A model generated the notes under the pieces. It was not told the DNA's origin, ran no database searches, and saw only the letters and a program-made list of their open reading frames with translations. From contig JAJKFH010000374.1 of the NCBI GenBank assembly GCA_023333565.1, forward strand, positions 3,100,001 through 3,164,000: DNA of 64,000 bases, written 5' to 3'. The position numbers were made by a program, and so were the translations under genes. How positions within the stretch are numbered: the stretch's first letter is position 1; each line of letters opens with the position of its first letter. Positions 42,501 through 56,100 of the stretch are shown here, piece after piece. The stretch comes from Puffinus mauretanicus. Lineage: Eukaryota; Chordata; Aves; Procellariiformes; Procellariidae.

Positions 42501-45500
42501 TTCCCTGCGTGCAAAGCAGCTACGTGGCTGTCAGAGGAGTTCCTCCTGCTGCCACGGCACTGAGGTGCTGACAGCACAAGTGGAGTCCAGAAAGGATTTA
42601 AAGTACAAGGAAAAACAAACAAGCAAACCTCCCTTCTCGTTCAAGTGTTTTGTGAGCCTTCAAGCATGAGGAAGCCCCAGGATGCATCAAGAGGTTGAGC
42701 ACTGCAAATGTTTCCATGGTCTGAGGGTTTCCTGCGACGGTCCCCAGCTCCCTTGGCTCCCTATACCTAGCCTGGCAGCTCAGCTCTTTTCTGAGATGTT
42801 CTTGGATTTCTACAAGACTGTTCCTGGAGCTGTCATGAGTGAAGAAGAACCAGGTCAGCAGCACAGACTTCTCCAAAATCGTCTTTAGGCCACTTGGAGA
42901 AAGGGGAGGCAGATTTCTGGAGAAACTCGCTGACCTGCAGAGAAAACAAAGCTTTTTTATGCTTTGGAAGAAGACAAATTTATATAATGTTTTTAATTTC
43001 CAGTGGGTCTCATTATTGTAATGTACAGCACCTTCAAATTACAGCACCAATACTCATAACTCCCCTTGCCAAGCGTTGGCTTTGCTTGTTCAGTGCCACA
43101 GGGAAAGAAACTTGCCCAATCTCATAAAATGGTGTGACAGAACTGGGAATAAGCTTGCAAACGCGTCCCCAACCCTGCACTCAGGGTTCAGGGCACTTGG
43201 AAAACAGACCTCCCTCCCAAAGGAAAACCACATCAGCCTGGCCCAGGGATGGCTGTTTTGCACGTGCTGCTGTGGCGCTGTCAGTTTTCGTCCCAGCTGC
43301 TGTACCAACAAACCCAAATCGCCTTTGGACTCCTGCTCATTTCCAATTCTACATCTGTGAGTCCTCATGAATAACGCCACTCTGATCTAGCTGCTCCAGG
43401 CTCTCTGCTCACCTCAGAGACAGACTCCCAGGCTTGGCTAATCCCCTTTCTTTCCCCTGCCCCCAGTCTCAAAACCACAGACCATGACAGCTCCTCTTTT
43501 CCCCAGATTCCCATCCTCAGGTGGGAGCAGAAGTCATGCAAGTTCCCAGCAGTCTTCTCAGGCTACCCCCTCAGGCCACGGCACGGCACAGCTCAGTAGC
43601 AAAGCAAATCACGAAATGCAGTTACATAACATGAAGCAAAAGAGATGCAGGGGGGAATAATCTTGCCCATAAAACGATGAAGGCAACAGCTGCAGAGCTC
43701 GCTGGCTGCCACTGTGCCTGCGGGGAGAGTAGGGCAGCACTACCGACCTTGAAGATTTGGGCTAAGGGGAGGAGGAACAATGTGTGGGAGAGGATTCAAC
43801 AGCAGAATAAAATGAAAACATGTCTTTTGACTTCAATTTGCTACTAGACATCCCCAGGTTCATCTTGGATCTCCTAGGGCCAGCTGGGGAAAGTTTGTAC
43901 AGGCAGCTGAAAACAATCCAAGGCTGACAGGGCATGAAGCAGGGAGAGAAGCCAAAGGGGACCACAGAGAGAGCTGCTAGCCTGAGTATTTTTGACTAAT
44001 GAGGCAGTTGGACCAGGTCCGGCATTTGCAGATGCTCAGACCTTATCCTGGGTGTTATTCACCTTGTGCTCTCTAGCACAGTGATAATCCACCAGTTGCT
44101 ACCCCGACCACCAGGCTGTGATCTTCTAAGAAGCCTCCTCTTTTGTAAGTCACTCTACCAAAGTGAGTTCAAAAAGTCTATCTACCATGTTAGTTTTGAC
44201 TGGAAGCTGAATTTGATCATAAGACACAACTACAGAGGTGCGTGCACACCAAGCTGGTGGGATGCAAAGAGCCGTGGTCCCAAAGCTCTCCAGCCTCATT
44301 AGCTCAACATGGTGCTCTAGCTAATATGCGTGGCAACTTGACAAGCGCTGTGTCAGCACAGTTACCTGGCTTCTGTCCTACCTGGGGATGGTGCACATGG
44401 GCTTGGATATTCCTCCAACTGTCCTTATACTTCTGGACTGGATCATCCTTCAGCTGCTGAAACATCATGGCAAAAGCTTGGTGAAAGGATGCTTTACTCC
44501 CTGTGGAGCGTCCTCTGTAGTTTCCCCACTGGATTTATCTTGTTTCAGAAGCGCTGCTGGCACCGATCTCTGAAGTGGTTATTGATTGTTTTCTCTCTGA
44601 TCTCAACTCTGTCTGTTCTTTCCCTCCTTCTTGCAATTTGAATTGATACTATTGACCAGGGCATCTCCTACAATCTTGTGACCTACAAGAGTTGTCTCTG
44701 AGAAGTGTCTTCGCTGTGATGTATTTTAAAAAAAAAAAAAAAAAAAAAAAGGTTTTGCACCAATTGCGCCCATTCCTTGATGGCAAGGCTGGGCTAGCAT
44801 CACAACCTTTCAGCTTTGCGCTCAGCCATCTGCTCTCAAAGCAAACCCCATGTATTATTCCTTCTATGTGTGGGATTCCTTTTCTGCTTGAGGTCTTCTC
44901 CTCCTCACCTAAGTCATTCCAGTTTTGGGGCTCTGTCAAAAATATTCTTTAGTTCAGTGAGAAATTTTGCACCTGCAAACTCCAGAGTCAAAAACGCCTA
45001 AGCGTTGAATAAATATTGTGGCTCTGTCTTGAGGAGAATGATGTACTTACACCACATCATAAAGCACTTTCCCATCGATTAGTAACTAAATAATATGTTA
45101 AACAGCAACTGTTAGAAATAAAGACTTAAAATCAGCACGCACAGATAGCTCACACCCATGAGTCCTACAAAGGCTGCCTGAGAGTATCTCCAACCCACTT
45201 ATTGTTAATTTTTTTTTTAATAATGCTTGAAAAAAGAAATTTCAGCAGACATACAGAGTATAAAATGTGGCAATACTCAAAAAGGCCAAACAGGATGATT
45301 AAGTAAGGAAGAAACTAACTAGGCCTGATAAAAACCATCATAGAGAATGAAAAACCCAGTAGGGAGTTTAGTATAAAAGTGTTTGAAGATGGGTGTACAA
45401 CTTCTCAGGGTGATCCATCAGTTCATGCCTTTCCATCTCTGCCAAGTAGTGGTCTAATTCTTGATCCGTCTTTTACTACCGATGTCCTGACAGTTTTTCA

Positions 45501-46450
45501 TTAACTTTGATATTCCTCATTATGTCTTCATTTTGTGAAGCAGCCTTTTTGCTTTCCCCCTTTGCATGACTCTCTTATAGCAGCCCCTAGTTTTGAGTTC
45601 TCACTTTCCAGATGCTTCTTTCTTGTATTTGAAGTCAATTAAGAACTTGTTACTCAGCTTCTTATCTTTGGCTTCTTTCGTTCTTCATGGCCTTGCTTTG
45701 CACTGGGATAGTTGGTGCTCATGCTTTTGGTGTCCTTTATGTAAATATCTCTCCTCAGATTTGCTTCCAATGGGCTTTTGCCTAGAAGTTATCAAATTGT
45801 TTAAATTCACTTTCTTCAACTGCACTGGCTTTATTTGGCTGTTCTCACACAGTTCAGAAATCTTAAATAAAGATGTACAATCTTATGCATGTTCACATTC
45901 TCATCTCAATCAACTCCTCCCCGCTTCTCAGCTAGTTTCCTTCTCCATCTTGTAACCAAACAGTTATGGTCCCTCAAGCATTCCAAGGGATCAGTACACT
46001 GCCAGGCTGGGACTCAGCTAACCCAACACAGATGCCTTCATATGGGCAAGTAACCTAAACTCCCTTTCTGGTCAATGGAGAAAACCAGGTACTTCAGAAC
46101 TAACTCATCCTAAAATACATGGTAAAAAAAAAAAAAGGTCAGATGAATGAAGCCTGAAAACCTGAAAACTACCTTTTGTCAGCTGCAAGGATGTCAGCTG
46201 CAAGACAGCAGGATGACTAGCTTTGGATGAAATCCGGAGATAAAACAATGACTGCAAGAATGGTAAATATGGAAAAAGCAATTTACAGCAATCATAACAC
46301 TTGGTAGACTATGCCCATTCAGATAAAGCACAATCTTTCTATTTCCAGAGCGTGCATTAGATGGGCCAGAGCTAGAGTTAGAGATGGTGTGTTGGAAAAC
46401 AACTCCAAAGTGTACGACAACCACAATCCTTGCATGTAAATCAGGAAGCA
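39546..46450. other. NGB-POMT2 intergenic region, left part
   Basis: No gene is supported. Poly-A runs occur at about 39,609-39,632 and 44,728-44,750. The open frames are short and lack resemblance to known proteins. Confidence 0.4.
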
Positions 46451-46454
46451 GTGG

Positions 46455-46857
46455 TAGGAGCAATGAAGATTTATTTCAGCCTGGAGAAGAGAAGGCTCCG
46501 GGGACACCTTATAGCAGCCTTCCAGTACCTGAAGGGGGCCTGCAAGAAAGCTGGAGAGGAACTTTTTACAAGGACGTGTAGTGATAGGACAAGGGGTAAC
46601 GGCTTTAAACTGAAAGAGGGTAGATTTAGATTAGATATAAGGAAGAAATTCTTCACTGTGAGGGTGGTGAGGCTTCTCTGGAACAGGTTGCCCATAGAAG
46701 TTGTGGATGCCCCATCTCTGGAAGTGTTCAAGTCCAGGTTGGATGGGACTTTGAGCAATCTCATCTAGTGGAACGTGTCCCTGACCATGGCAGGGGGGTT
46801 GGAACTAGGTGATCTTTAAGGTCCCTTCCAACCCAAACCATTCTATGATTCTGTGAT
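46455..46857 (+). mobile_element. CR1 LINE, 3' fragment
   Basis: The plus strand encodes [20 protein letters not shown] followed by the CR1 signature [20 protein letters not shown], then the 3' untranslated tail (GGTCCCTTCCAACCC) ending ATTCTATGATTCTGTGAT. It is a different CR1 subfamily from the copy at 37.4 kb. Confidence 0.93.
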
Positions 46858-49800
46858 GTGGAATTGGGGAGACTGATGTTGGAAGACAGTGTACAGTTTG
46901 GGAAACCATATGGGTAAAATGAAGAAAATCAGAAGAGAGGCACGGAAGATTTGAGGGCTAGAGAATGCAACTTGCATTGAAAGTTTCTATTTGGTTAACA
47001 AAAAGAAAATTAAGCAGCAGCTTGAAGACAGACCACAAGTTCTGTATTAAAACACTAGGTTATAAAAAGGCCTCATTCTTGTTGAGGAACATGTAACAGG
47101 ACAATGGCTGGAATTTAGAAGCCTAGAAACCTAGCAGGTTCAAAACAAACGCAAAATGGAATCAGTCACTAGTGTCCACCCACGTGAGATCACTTACCTG
47201 CAGAAAGAAGCCATTCTTCCTTCAGAGGGCAGCGAGAAGTAAAGTTTTACTTCATTATCAGCATTTTCTGAAGAATACTTCATGCCTTTTCCTTATGGTC
47301 ATCTCCCTACTCTCTAGCACAGCTTCTGTATCAGCAGTCCTTCCCTCCAGAACGATAGCCCTGATCAGACAATATCCAAAGACCAGCTTGCACTTTCTGA
47401 AGCAACACCAGATGTCAATAGGCTTTTCAGTAACCATCTATTAGCCTATTGTATCACCTTGCGCATGCCATAGTCCAGTTTTTAGCTGTCCTGGCTTTAC
47501 TTTAGCAGCCCTTGGAACATGTCTAAACAGACTGGTTGGCTCTGATCTGGGCAGCAATGTGTAGCCCCAAATAAGACAACTGTATTTTGTTTTTCCCCAC
47601 CTTAGTTCCACCCCAAGGATGGCAACCCTCTGTTACACTGTACTCAAAAGTATACACTGCCCTGTCACTACAGCCTGGCATAGAGCCAGATTCTGATTTA
47701 CAGCATTCCAGTTTTATTACAGACTCTTGTATTTAGTCCACAGCAACAATTTGTACAAAATTGTGCTTCAGTCTGATGTTATGGACACTAGACACTCAAT
47801 GTAAATGTTGGGTTCCTGAATAAAGTGTTCAATCTGTCAAATTAAGTGTTCATAGGCAACCTACCAGAAGCTTGATGAATATACACATTAAACCTGACAT
47901 ATTACACATATTTACAATTTAACACGTCTTTAAAATGGAGAAATAAACCTGTGTCAACAGACAGTACTTTATTCTCATCCAAATGTACCAGTTTCACTTC
48001 CTACTCTGCTTATCAGCACATCACTTGGACTGCAGTAAAGCCTGACCTCCTAGAATTGCAGTCCAGCAACATTTGTGTGCTAAAAGCTGATTTAGATCAC
48101 CGTTGTCCTAAATCAAACTCTCGAACAGGTCTGTTTAAAGTTCATGTTGCTACTTCAAGTGTGCATGTGAGGGAGAGAGGAAAGGGGGGAAAAAAACACC
48201 CCAAGATTTAGACGCAAAGAGAATGCTTGAAAGAAGACATATTTATTACAAAATTAAATTCCAAATTCTACCGTATCTTCCATGATCTCCTATACAAAAT
48301 ACATTCATAGCTCAAGAGAACATTCTCCCATCCACACTGTATGGTGCAGTAATTACACCTTAGTTAGCAGACATTCAGTTCACGGGCAGATGCACGCATG
48401 CACACACACACACGCATTAGTAAGAAAGGTTCAGAATACAGGACAGAATTACAAGAGAACCCCTCTCTTTGCTGCTCCAAACTCTTGCTCAGTCAGGGGC
48501 AAGTTCTCCAAGGATAGCTCTAAACAGTGCCTCTTGTAAAACACAACAAAGTCACTTGGCAAAGTTTTAGGACCAATTACAAATTCAGCAGGAGTGGTTT
48601 CTGTGCTAGTATGTCCCCTACCTCAGATATTATTTGTAACAATCATAGCCCTTGACATTCAAGTAAAGGGCATAAGGGAGTTTAAAAAGTAAAGCAACTC
48701 ACAACCAACCATGCAACCAAGGTCTTAGTACTTTAAAGAAGACGGAGACAATTTTCAGTCCTGACTGCTTGCAGCCCACAGGCCCCCGAAGAGAGCAAGT
48801 GTGCCATGGAGGTGGTGTTCTTATTCTCAGCCTTCTTGTCCCAGCAGGAAAGAGCCTTATGATGCACACATTTTTATTTTCATGACACGCACTTGCCAAT
48901 GTGTGGGGTCACTTGCCGTAAAGGGGAAAAAAAAAATCATACCTATATTCCCCAGCTGGTGGAGACACAGGGCACCGCTAAGGAGATTTCAATTGCCAGC
49001 AGGATCCTGAGCGAAGGAAACAGTGTTGTAACGGTACTTGTGCGCAGAGTGCCGACGCAGAGGGTAAGTTACACAGGCACGGCCTCTGGAAGGGAAGCCG
49101 CTAAGCGTGGCAATGGAGAATTTCAGGTACATTCCATGTTGACAGCTGGTTCACTCTCAAGTCCCTCGAAAATGATTCTCAGAGGGATACAGGAGGGGCA
49201 GGAGGGACCTGCCAAATAACACATTTGTTTACCCTTCCATAACAAGGTTCTGGTTTTGCTCTCAGTGCATGTGACAGCTATTCATCCACACAGGATACTA
49301 TGACGTGTCCTGTCCTACCCCTTGTTCAGGCACCCGTAAGAAACGGATGCACAGCCTAAAAATTGGAAGAGAAGCAAAGATATGTCCTGTACTTTGGGTA
49401 TACTTGAAGAGCGGAAGGAAGGAGGGAGATACAAAAAGGTAGATCGTGTCAATGCCCTTTGTGCATCCATAAGCTCTTCCAATCAAGATGCAAAAAGAAA
49501 ACTCTGCAGATGAGAGTGTGCTGATGGCTCTCCCACCCACAGGGCTGCGAACGATGCTGGTAAGCAGTACATGACACAAAAGTCCTCCACCTGGACCAAG
49601 GGCAACCTTGGCACAGAAGTCTCCATTCAAATCCTCCTCACAGTCACATCTGTGTCTCATAGCATGAGTAGTCCAGTTCCTGGAAATAGGCCAGTCCCTG
49701 CTGCTGGAATAGGTGTGTGCGCATCGGTGTCCTGAAACGACTGTTAACAGGAACCTTTTAAGATGGATAGATTGTCTAGGATGAAGCTAGATGAGCCTAG

Positions 49801-52800
49801 AGACCTTCTATCTATCCTCCAAAGACTGAAGAGGTAAAAATAGAGTTTACACATAAAAAAGAATGTGAAGCAGGGAACGTGGCAGCCTGAAGCTTTTTGT
49901 GACTTGAATCCACAGATACAGTTTGATGAAATACTTTGTCAGTGATAAAAGGAGCCCTGTGAAGCAAAGTTCAAAGAGAGCAGCTGCTCCAGAGAACAGC
50001 ATCTTCTGGCCTCAGAAAGCACCATTAGCTATTTTCCACATGACTGGGGAACAGGACTAATAAGCAGTCCCCAAAATGAACCTGAACTCATTCCATCAGC
50101 ACAAATGGAAAAACGGAACAGAAGCAGCCCAAATTCCATTCAGAAAGCAAAGAGTGCCCTGCACCCATTGCCTCACATCTGCATCACTCAGACATTTTAA
50201 GTCAGAGTCAGTAAAGGAATCCCAATTATTGTATTTTATTGACCTCACAAAATACTGATTACTATTATGTTCCAGCTATGGCCTGACAGGTTTTGTTTTG
50301 AGAAGCAAATATTGAAGGTCAAATTCTAACTAAAATAATTTTTCAGTATTTTTCTTCTGAAAGAAAGCAGAACGACATCAACCTACACTTACTTGAAAAC
50401 CCAACCCTTGGAGTCCAGAGGGTGCAGAGGAAATGTCTGCCCACTAGTCTTCAAATGTAGACCTTTTAATACTTTTAACTCCAGATTTAAAAAAAAAAAA
50501 AAAAAAAGATTCTGCTGGAGGTTGCTCACTCTTGTGGAATAGCTAGATTTTTTTCCACTGTATGCCTCCACCCCCTTAGCAGCACACAAGGCCTAAGAAA
50601 TAGATTAGTCTCAACGCCAATCAAGTGCTCTCAGAGGATTTCTGAAATGGCAGTCCAAAAGAAAAATAAACCTTTGCCTGTGTTGAAACAGAAGCTGGGC
50701 TTGTGCATAGGAAGATGGGATGGGAGCATGGCCACCTTCAGCTGGCCAATCCCCAAACTCAGCTGCCAATCCCCAAACTCAGCTGCCAATCCCCACCCAA
50801 AAGATTATCAGCAACAAAGGATAGAGGGACCCTGGCCAAGGAACACACTGGCTCATCTTTCTCAGGCAGCTCCTACAAAGCTGACCCCTTCATAATAACT
50901 GAAGTAACCAAGGTTACTGAGTCGATCTTTGCTTTCCCACAGATTCAATTTGATAAATAAATAGTGCTAGAAACTGTCATTCCAAAACAGTCGCAACTTT
51001 CTTAGTTTTCTTTGTTGTTAGTGTTAAGGGCAAGTGGGTGATTTTATGTGCTGGGAAAAACCCTACACTTTAAATCATGGCTTTTATCAGCTTTTCTGGT
51101 AAATCCTCCCCACGGCAATGGGACTACCTTAGGGAAAGCTCATATTCAGGATAGCAAGGTATGAAGCCAACATCTCAGCAAGAGTAGAAGATGTTGAATC
51201 ACATTGCTACAAAGGCAGCACCGCACTGTCTGCCTGCCATGTTGCCAACAGTTAACAATTTGCAGCTGCTGTCAGATCAAGCATGATCTGAATAAGTTTG
51301 CAGCCTTCTCCCTCATCCTTCTTGCCTACATATCACCTCTGTGAACTCCTGGCTCATGCAGGTGGAAGCACTTCCTGCAATAGCAAGTGGAAAAGCATCA
51401 TCAAACCCAGTAGCTAATGAGCACAATAACTTCCCACCATGTATTACCAGCAGGTGATTAACTCAAAACCTTTAGAATCAAAAGCATAGGTCCATACCAC
51501 CTGAGTTAGTGTCTGTAAGAGTCAACTTCTGGAGAGAGATGTGACACACCAAGCCAGAGCCTTACAATAGCAAGCAGCTGCCTTACTGAACAATGCTATG
51601 GATCTCTATTAAAGAGGAACTAAAGCAAGTCTGACTGGAGTCTCAGTCCCCCACACAGAACAACTATGCTAACGCAGCCCTTCTGTGTTGTAGGAAACAC
51701 ATTAGAATTCAAGGTTTGGTAAGAGAAATGAATGCACAATTCATGTTTAAAGACATGCTGCTCTCCCTGTACCTGTAATTTTGATGCAAGGCTGAGAAGC
51801 AGAGCAAGAACTCTGAAATGAAAGGCGTAAGTTCCTTGAAACATACACAAAAGAGTTTTGCAAATATTACTTCTTGAGACAGGAACACAGCTGGGGGCTA
51901 AGCTTCATTCATGTTGGATGCTACAAGGTAGAAACCTTGAACTGTGACAAGAAACTGAAATTGGGTGAAGAGTAGGAGAGGGAATAAAAGGAACATTTAC
52001 AAAAATAGATCTAACACAGGAGAAAGGCACCTGATAAGTAGTATTCCACTTTCTTGGAAGGGGTGGATTCAACATCCAATGGCCCTTGACACTTAGCAGA
52101 CAAAGAATTTTTGCCTGGCCTCACATTTTCTTCAATACAGTAATTTGATGCTCAGCCATCTATGAGAGGGAACTTGCTGGAATAAAGTGCGCAGATACCA
52201 TGATACTGATAGCCAGTTTTGCAGATGCCACATTCATTAAGATGAAGCCTTCCCCCTAAAAGCACAGGCACTGGCACTAGAACAGCTGGGATCAAAACAT
52301 GAATGACAGCTGTCTGTAAAATTTCCAAGCTATCATTTCAGTCTCTGGTACACCCCAAGAAGCTGGTCTTCACAGCACACTGGGGCAGAAAATAAATCGC
52401 CTGCTGTTTCTACTGTAATTTCCTTAGCAGTTTCAGACAGAACTACAAAGTGCTGAGCTGGAACAGTCTGGCTCTGAGTGCAGGCCTGCTAGGTGATTGT
52501 TATAAATGATTAAAGGTGACTGGAAAGCAAGGCAGTATACAGGGATAAACAATTTCCATCTCCTCTGTCTGCAGAGGGCCTGGGAGACAGGCAAGGCACA
52601 GTGGCTCAGGATTTCAAGCAGACCCCTTTCAGTCAAATTCTAAAAATTCAGGGTCAGAACAAAAAACCGCAGACAGCCAGGGCAGAGTAGAATGGAGGTC
52701 CCCAGATACATGAAGCTTTCAAAAACCTCGCCATAAGAAAGGTTGTTAATCATGATAGAAGTCCTAATGTCTCAGACACTGTCTGGCTCTCAAACTGTAA

Positions 52801-53194
52801 TGATGCTTAGATTACCAGAAGGAAGACACACACACACACGTGAACGTGCAACTACACACAGCCTCCAACTTGTACTGGTCTCACTGCTGGAATGCCACTG
52901 CTGTTTGACTGATACATATTGCTCAAAAGAATTGAGATTTAAGTAGCCAGTTGTCCAGAAATATAAACTAAGGATTCAGAACATGAATCTTTTTAAGGGG
53001 ACCTTCTCATGGTCATCCTCTGCATCTTCCAATGCAGGCAGTGCAAACAAATGCCAAAGCAACAGGACTACTATACCCACAGTTCTCCAGAGAGGGCATT
53101 TTACAGTCACATGTCTCCAAAGAACGAGAATCAGCCTGACATGCAGCAGATCTCATGCTTCTCATTCGCTGTTCCCAGGCTCTCTTTGCTGGCT
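46858..53194. other. POMT2 downstream region, probably partly 3' UTR
   Basis: No exon is visible. Minus-strand AATAAA signals occur near 50,235 and 48,240 and could end a POMT2 3' UTR, but nothing here decides this. A CA repeat lies at about 48,396-48,415 and another at 52,829-52,841. A poly-A run is at 50,489-50,507. The 20-bp unit GCCAATCCCCAAACTCAGCT is repeated about 2.5 times at 50,745-50,794. Confidence 0.4.
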
Positions 53195-56100
53195 CTAGAA
53201 CTCCCAGGAGTCCATCCACCGGAGCCCTGCCATGGGGCTGCTAGGGTCAGAGGCCATGGGTCCTATCATGCCATAGGACAGAGGATGGAAGAGGTAGAAG
53301 CTGTGGAAAGAAACCAAATGCCCATCAGGGACAGCACAGTTTTCTGTCTCAAGAATATTGCAGCAGATTAGTCCATACAGATGTCCTGAGGGACCTTTGT
53401 TTCTGGGCTGCTCTAAGCTCCGCCGGGGACCTCCTAATCTCTACTGAACACAATATATACATATGTGCTGGTTTGGGCTGGAATACAGTTAATTTTCTTC
53501 ACAGTAGCTAGTATGGGGCTGTTTTGGATTTGTGCTGGAAACAGTGTTGATAACACAGGGATGTTTTCGTTACTGCTGAGCAGTGCTAACACAGCGTCAA
53601 GGCCTTTCCTGCTTCTCACCCCACCCCACCAGCGAGCAGGCTGGGGGTGCACAAGAAGCTGGGAGGGGACACAGCTGGGACAACTGACCCCAACTGACCA
53701 ATGGGGTATTCCACACCATATGATGTCATGCTCAGCATCTAAAGCTGGGGGAAGAAGAAGGAAGGGGAGACATTCGGAGTGATGACGTTCGTCTTCCCAA
53801 GTAACCGTTACGCGTGACGGAGCCCTGCTTTCCTGGAGATGGCTGAACACCTGCCTGCCGATGGGAAGTAGGGAATGAATCCCTTGTTTTGCTTTGCTTG
53901 CGTGCATGGCTTTTGCTTTCCCTATTAAACTGTCTTCATCTCAACCCACACGTTTTCTCACTTTTACCCTTCCGATTCTCTTCCCACCGGGGAGGAGTGA
54001 GCGAGCGGCTGTGTGGCGCTTAGTGGCCGACTGGGGTTAAACCACGACAGTCCTTTTTGGCGCCCAACGTGGGGCTCAAAGGGTTCAAGATAATAACAGG
54101 TTTGATTGGAACGTGCCAGATCAAATTTATAGCTGTTACTGCTGTTTAGCTATTAACTGGCAGGCTTCTGTGCTTGCCACGGGGCTTGCTTGCCTTACTG
54201 TGTATTAAAGTCTAGTGCTCGTTAGTGGCTGCTTTTTGCTTTCGCTGCTTGCTGTACTGCTGATCATCTTACTCTGCTGTGCCTGGCAACATTTTGATAA
54301 CAGCAATGGCGATGTGCCTGGGCTGGCAGATGGCCAGGGCATCGCTGCTGCACTGGACAGGCTGGAACTCCAGTGTGAACTCGAGTCAAAGGGACCGTCA
54401 CCTGTGGCTGAGTCCACATGGGAGCAGGACACCCCGAAGTGTCTGTGGCCGTGGATAAGCCCAGGCCAGACCAGGTACATCTCAAAGCGTCTGTGGCCGT
54501 GGTCATGTCTGTGTCACAGCAGGTATTCCTCTGAAGGGATTGTAGTCCAAGGATAAGTCCACGCTGGAGAAGGTACACCTCAAAGCATCTGTGGCTGTGG
54601 ATAAGACCGTGCTGCAGCAGGTACACCTTGAAGCCTTAGTGGCTATGCATGACGTCATGCTGGAACACCTCAAAGCATGTGGCCATGGATAAGCCCATGA
54701 CAGGGGAGGTACACCCCTGGAGGGATTGCAGCCATGGGTAAGGCCATGTTGGAGCAGGTTCACTCCTGAAGGGACTGTGGCTGTGGGTAAGGCCACACTG
54801 GAGCAGGTGTATCTCTGAAGGCATTGTGGCCCATGCAGAAGGCCACGCTAGAACAGGTGTACCTCAAAGCGACTGTGGATAAGTCTATGCCGCAGCAGGT
54901 ATACCCCTGGAGAGACTGTGGCTCATAGATAAGGCTCCGCTTGGAGCAGGTACACCCCTGAGGGACTGCAGTCTGTGGATAAGTCCAAGCTGGAGCAGGG
55001 GCAAGGGGAGGAGTTCATTGCAATGTTCAATCCTATGGTCTGGTCCAAAGGGACCAGGGGTGGAGATTGTAATGGAAATACCTTTAAATTGTTGGAACCC
55101 GGGATTTGAGTTGCAGGTTATGGGAATTACTATAGCAGGAACCACCTGAACCTATGGAGGACAAGCCTTAGAAGAAGCAGTGCAAGTGCAGCAGTGACCT
55201 GACCTGAGCTGGCTTTGGTGCCCAGTAACTCCACACAACACACCACCCCTCCTGTCCCGAGTGACCACCATAACAGATGGAGCCCAAAGCCATGGACTAA
55301 ATAAACTCAATGGACATTTTGTGGACATTTTATAGAGGTGGTCCATAGACAAAGGGAATGACATCTGTGTATTATATCAAAGGATGGGAAGGGGGGTGGT
55401 GGTTAATGAGGATGTATTGGATAGTGTGGGACCTGAGCATGACATAAATGGTATGGAATAAGGGGTGGAGAATGTGCTGGGTTTGGCTGGAGTACAGTTA
55501 ATTTTCTTCACAGTAGCTAGTATGGGGCTATGTTTTGGGTTTGTGCTGGAAACAGTGTTGATAACACAGGGATGTTTTCGTTACTGCTGAGCAGGGCTTA
55601 TACAGCATCAAGGCCTTTCCTGCTTCTCACACCACCCCACCAGTGAGCAGGCTGGGGGTGCAAAGAAGTTGGGAGGGGACACAGCTGGGACAACTGACCC
55701 CAACTGACCAATGGGGTATTCCATACCATATGATGTCATGCTCAGCATCTAAAGCTGGGGGAAGAAGAAGGAAGGGGAGACATTCGGAGTGATGGCGTTT
55801 ATCTTCCCAAGTAACTGTTATGCATGACGGAGCCCTGCTTTCCTGAAGATGGCTGAACACCTGCCTGCCGATGGGAAGTAGGGAATGAATCCCTTGTTTT
55901 GCTTTGCTTGCGTGCACGGCTTTTGCTTTCCCTATTAAACTGTCTTTATCTCAACCCACACGTTTTCTCACTTTTACCCTTCTGATTCTCTCCCCCACCC
56001 CACCGGGGGCGGGGAGTGAGCGAGCGGCCGTGTGGTGCTTAGTTGCTGGCTGGGGTTAAACCACAACAACATAGTACGCAGTTTTATCACAGGTAGTATT

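Larger units (their letters stand above)
53459..56073 (+). mobile_element. small internally deleted ERV-L-like provirus in POMT2 last intron
   Basis: LTRs are at 53,464-54,049 and 55,473-56,068, both starting TGTGCTGG and ending in ACA. The duplication ACATA flanks both sides (53,459-53,463 and 56,069-56,073). The tRNA-Lys primer site is at 54,058-54,075, and the polypurine tract at 55,460-55,469. The 1.4-kb interior keeps the leader, a hydrophobic gag-like start, a scrap of RT, a minisatellite and the 3' untranslated module, but no capsid, protease or integrase. It is therefore non-autonomous and depends on a relative such as the provirus at 27.7 kb. Orientation is antisense to POMT2. Confidence 0.93.

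Noticed and set aside
54264..54824. Minus-strand repetitive frames in the small provirus
   Set aside because: They are the reverse reading of the minisatellite, with no start or domain of their own.
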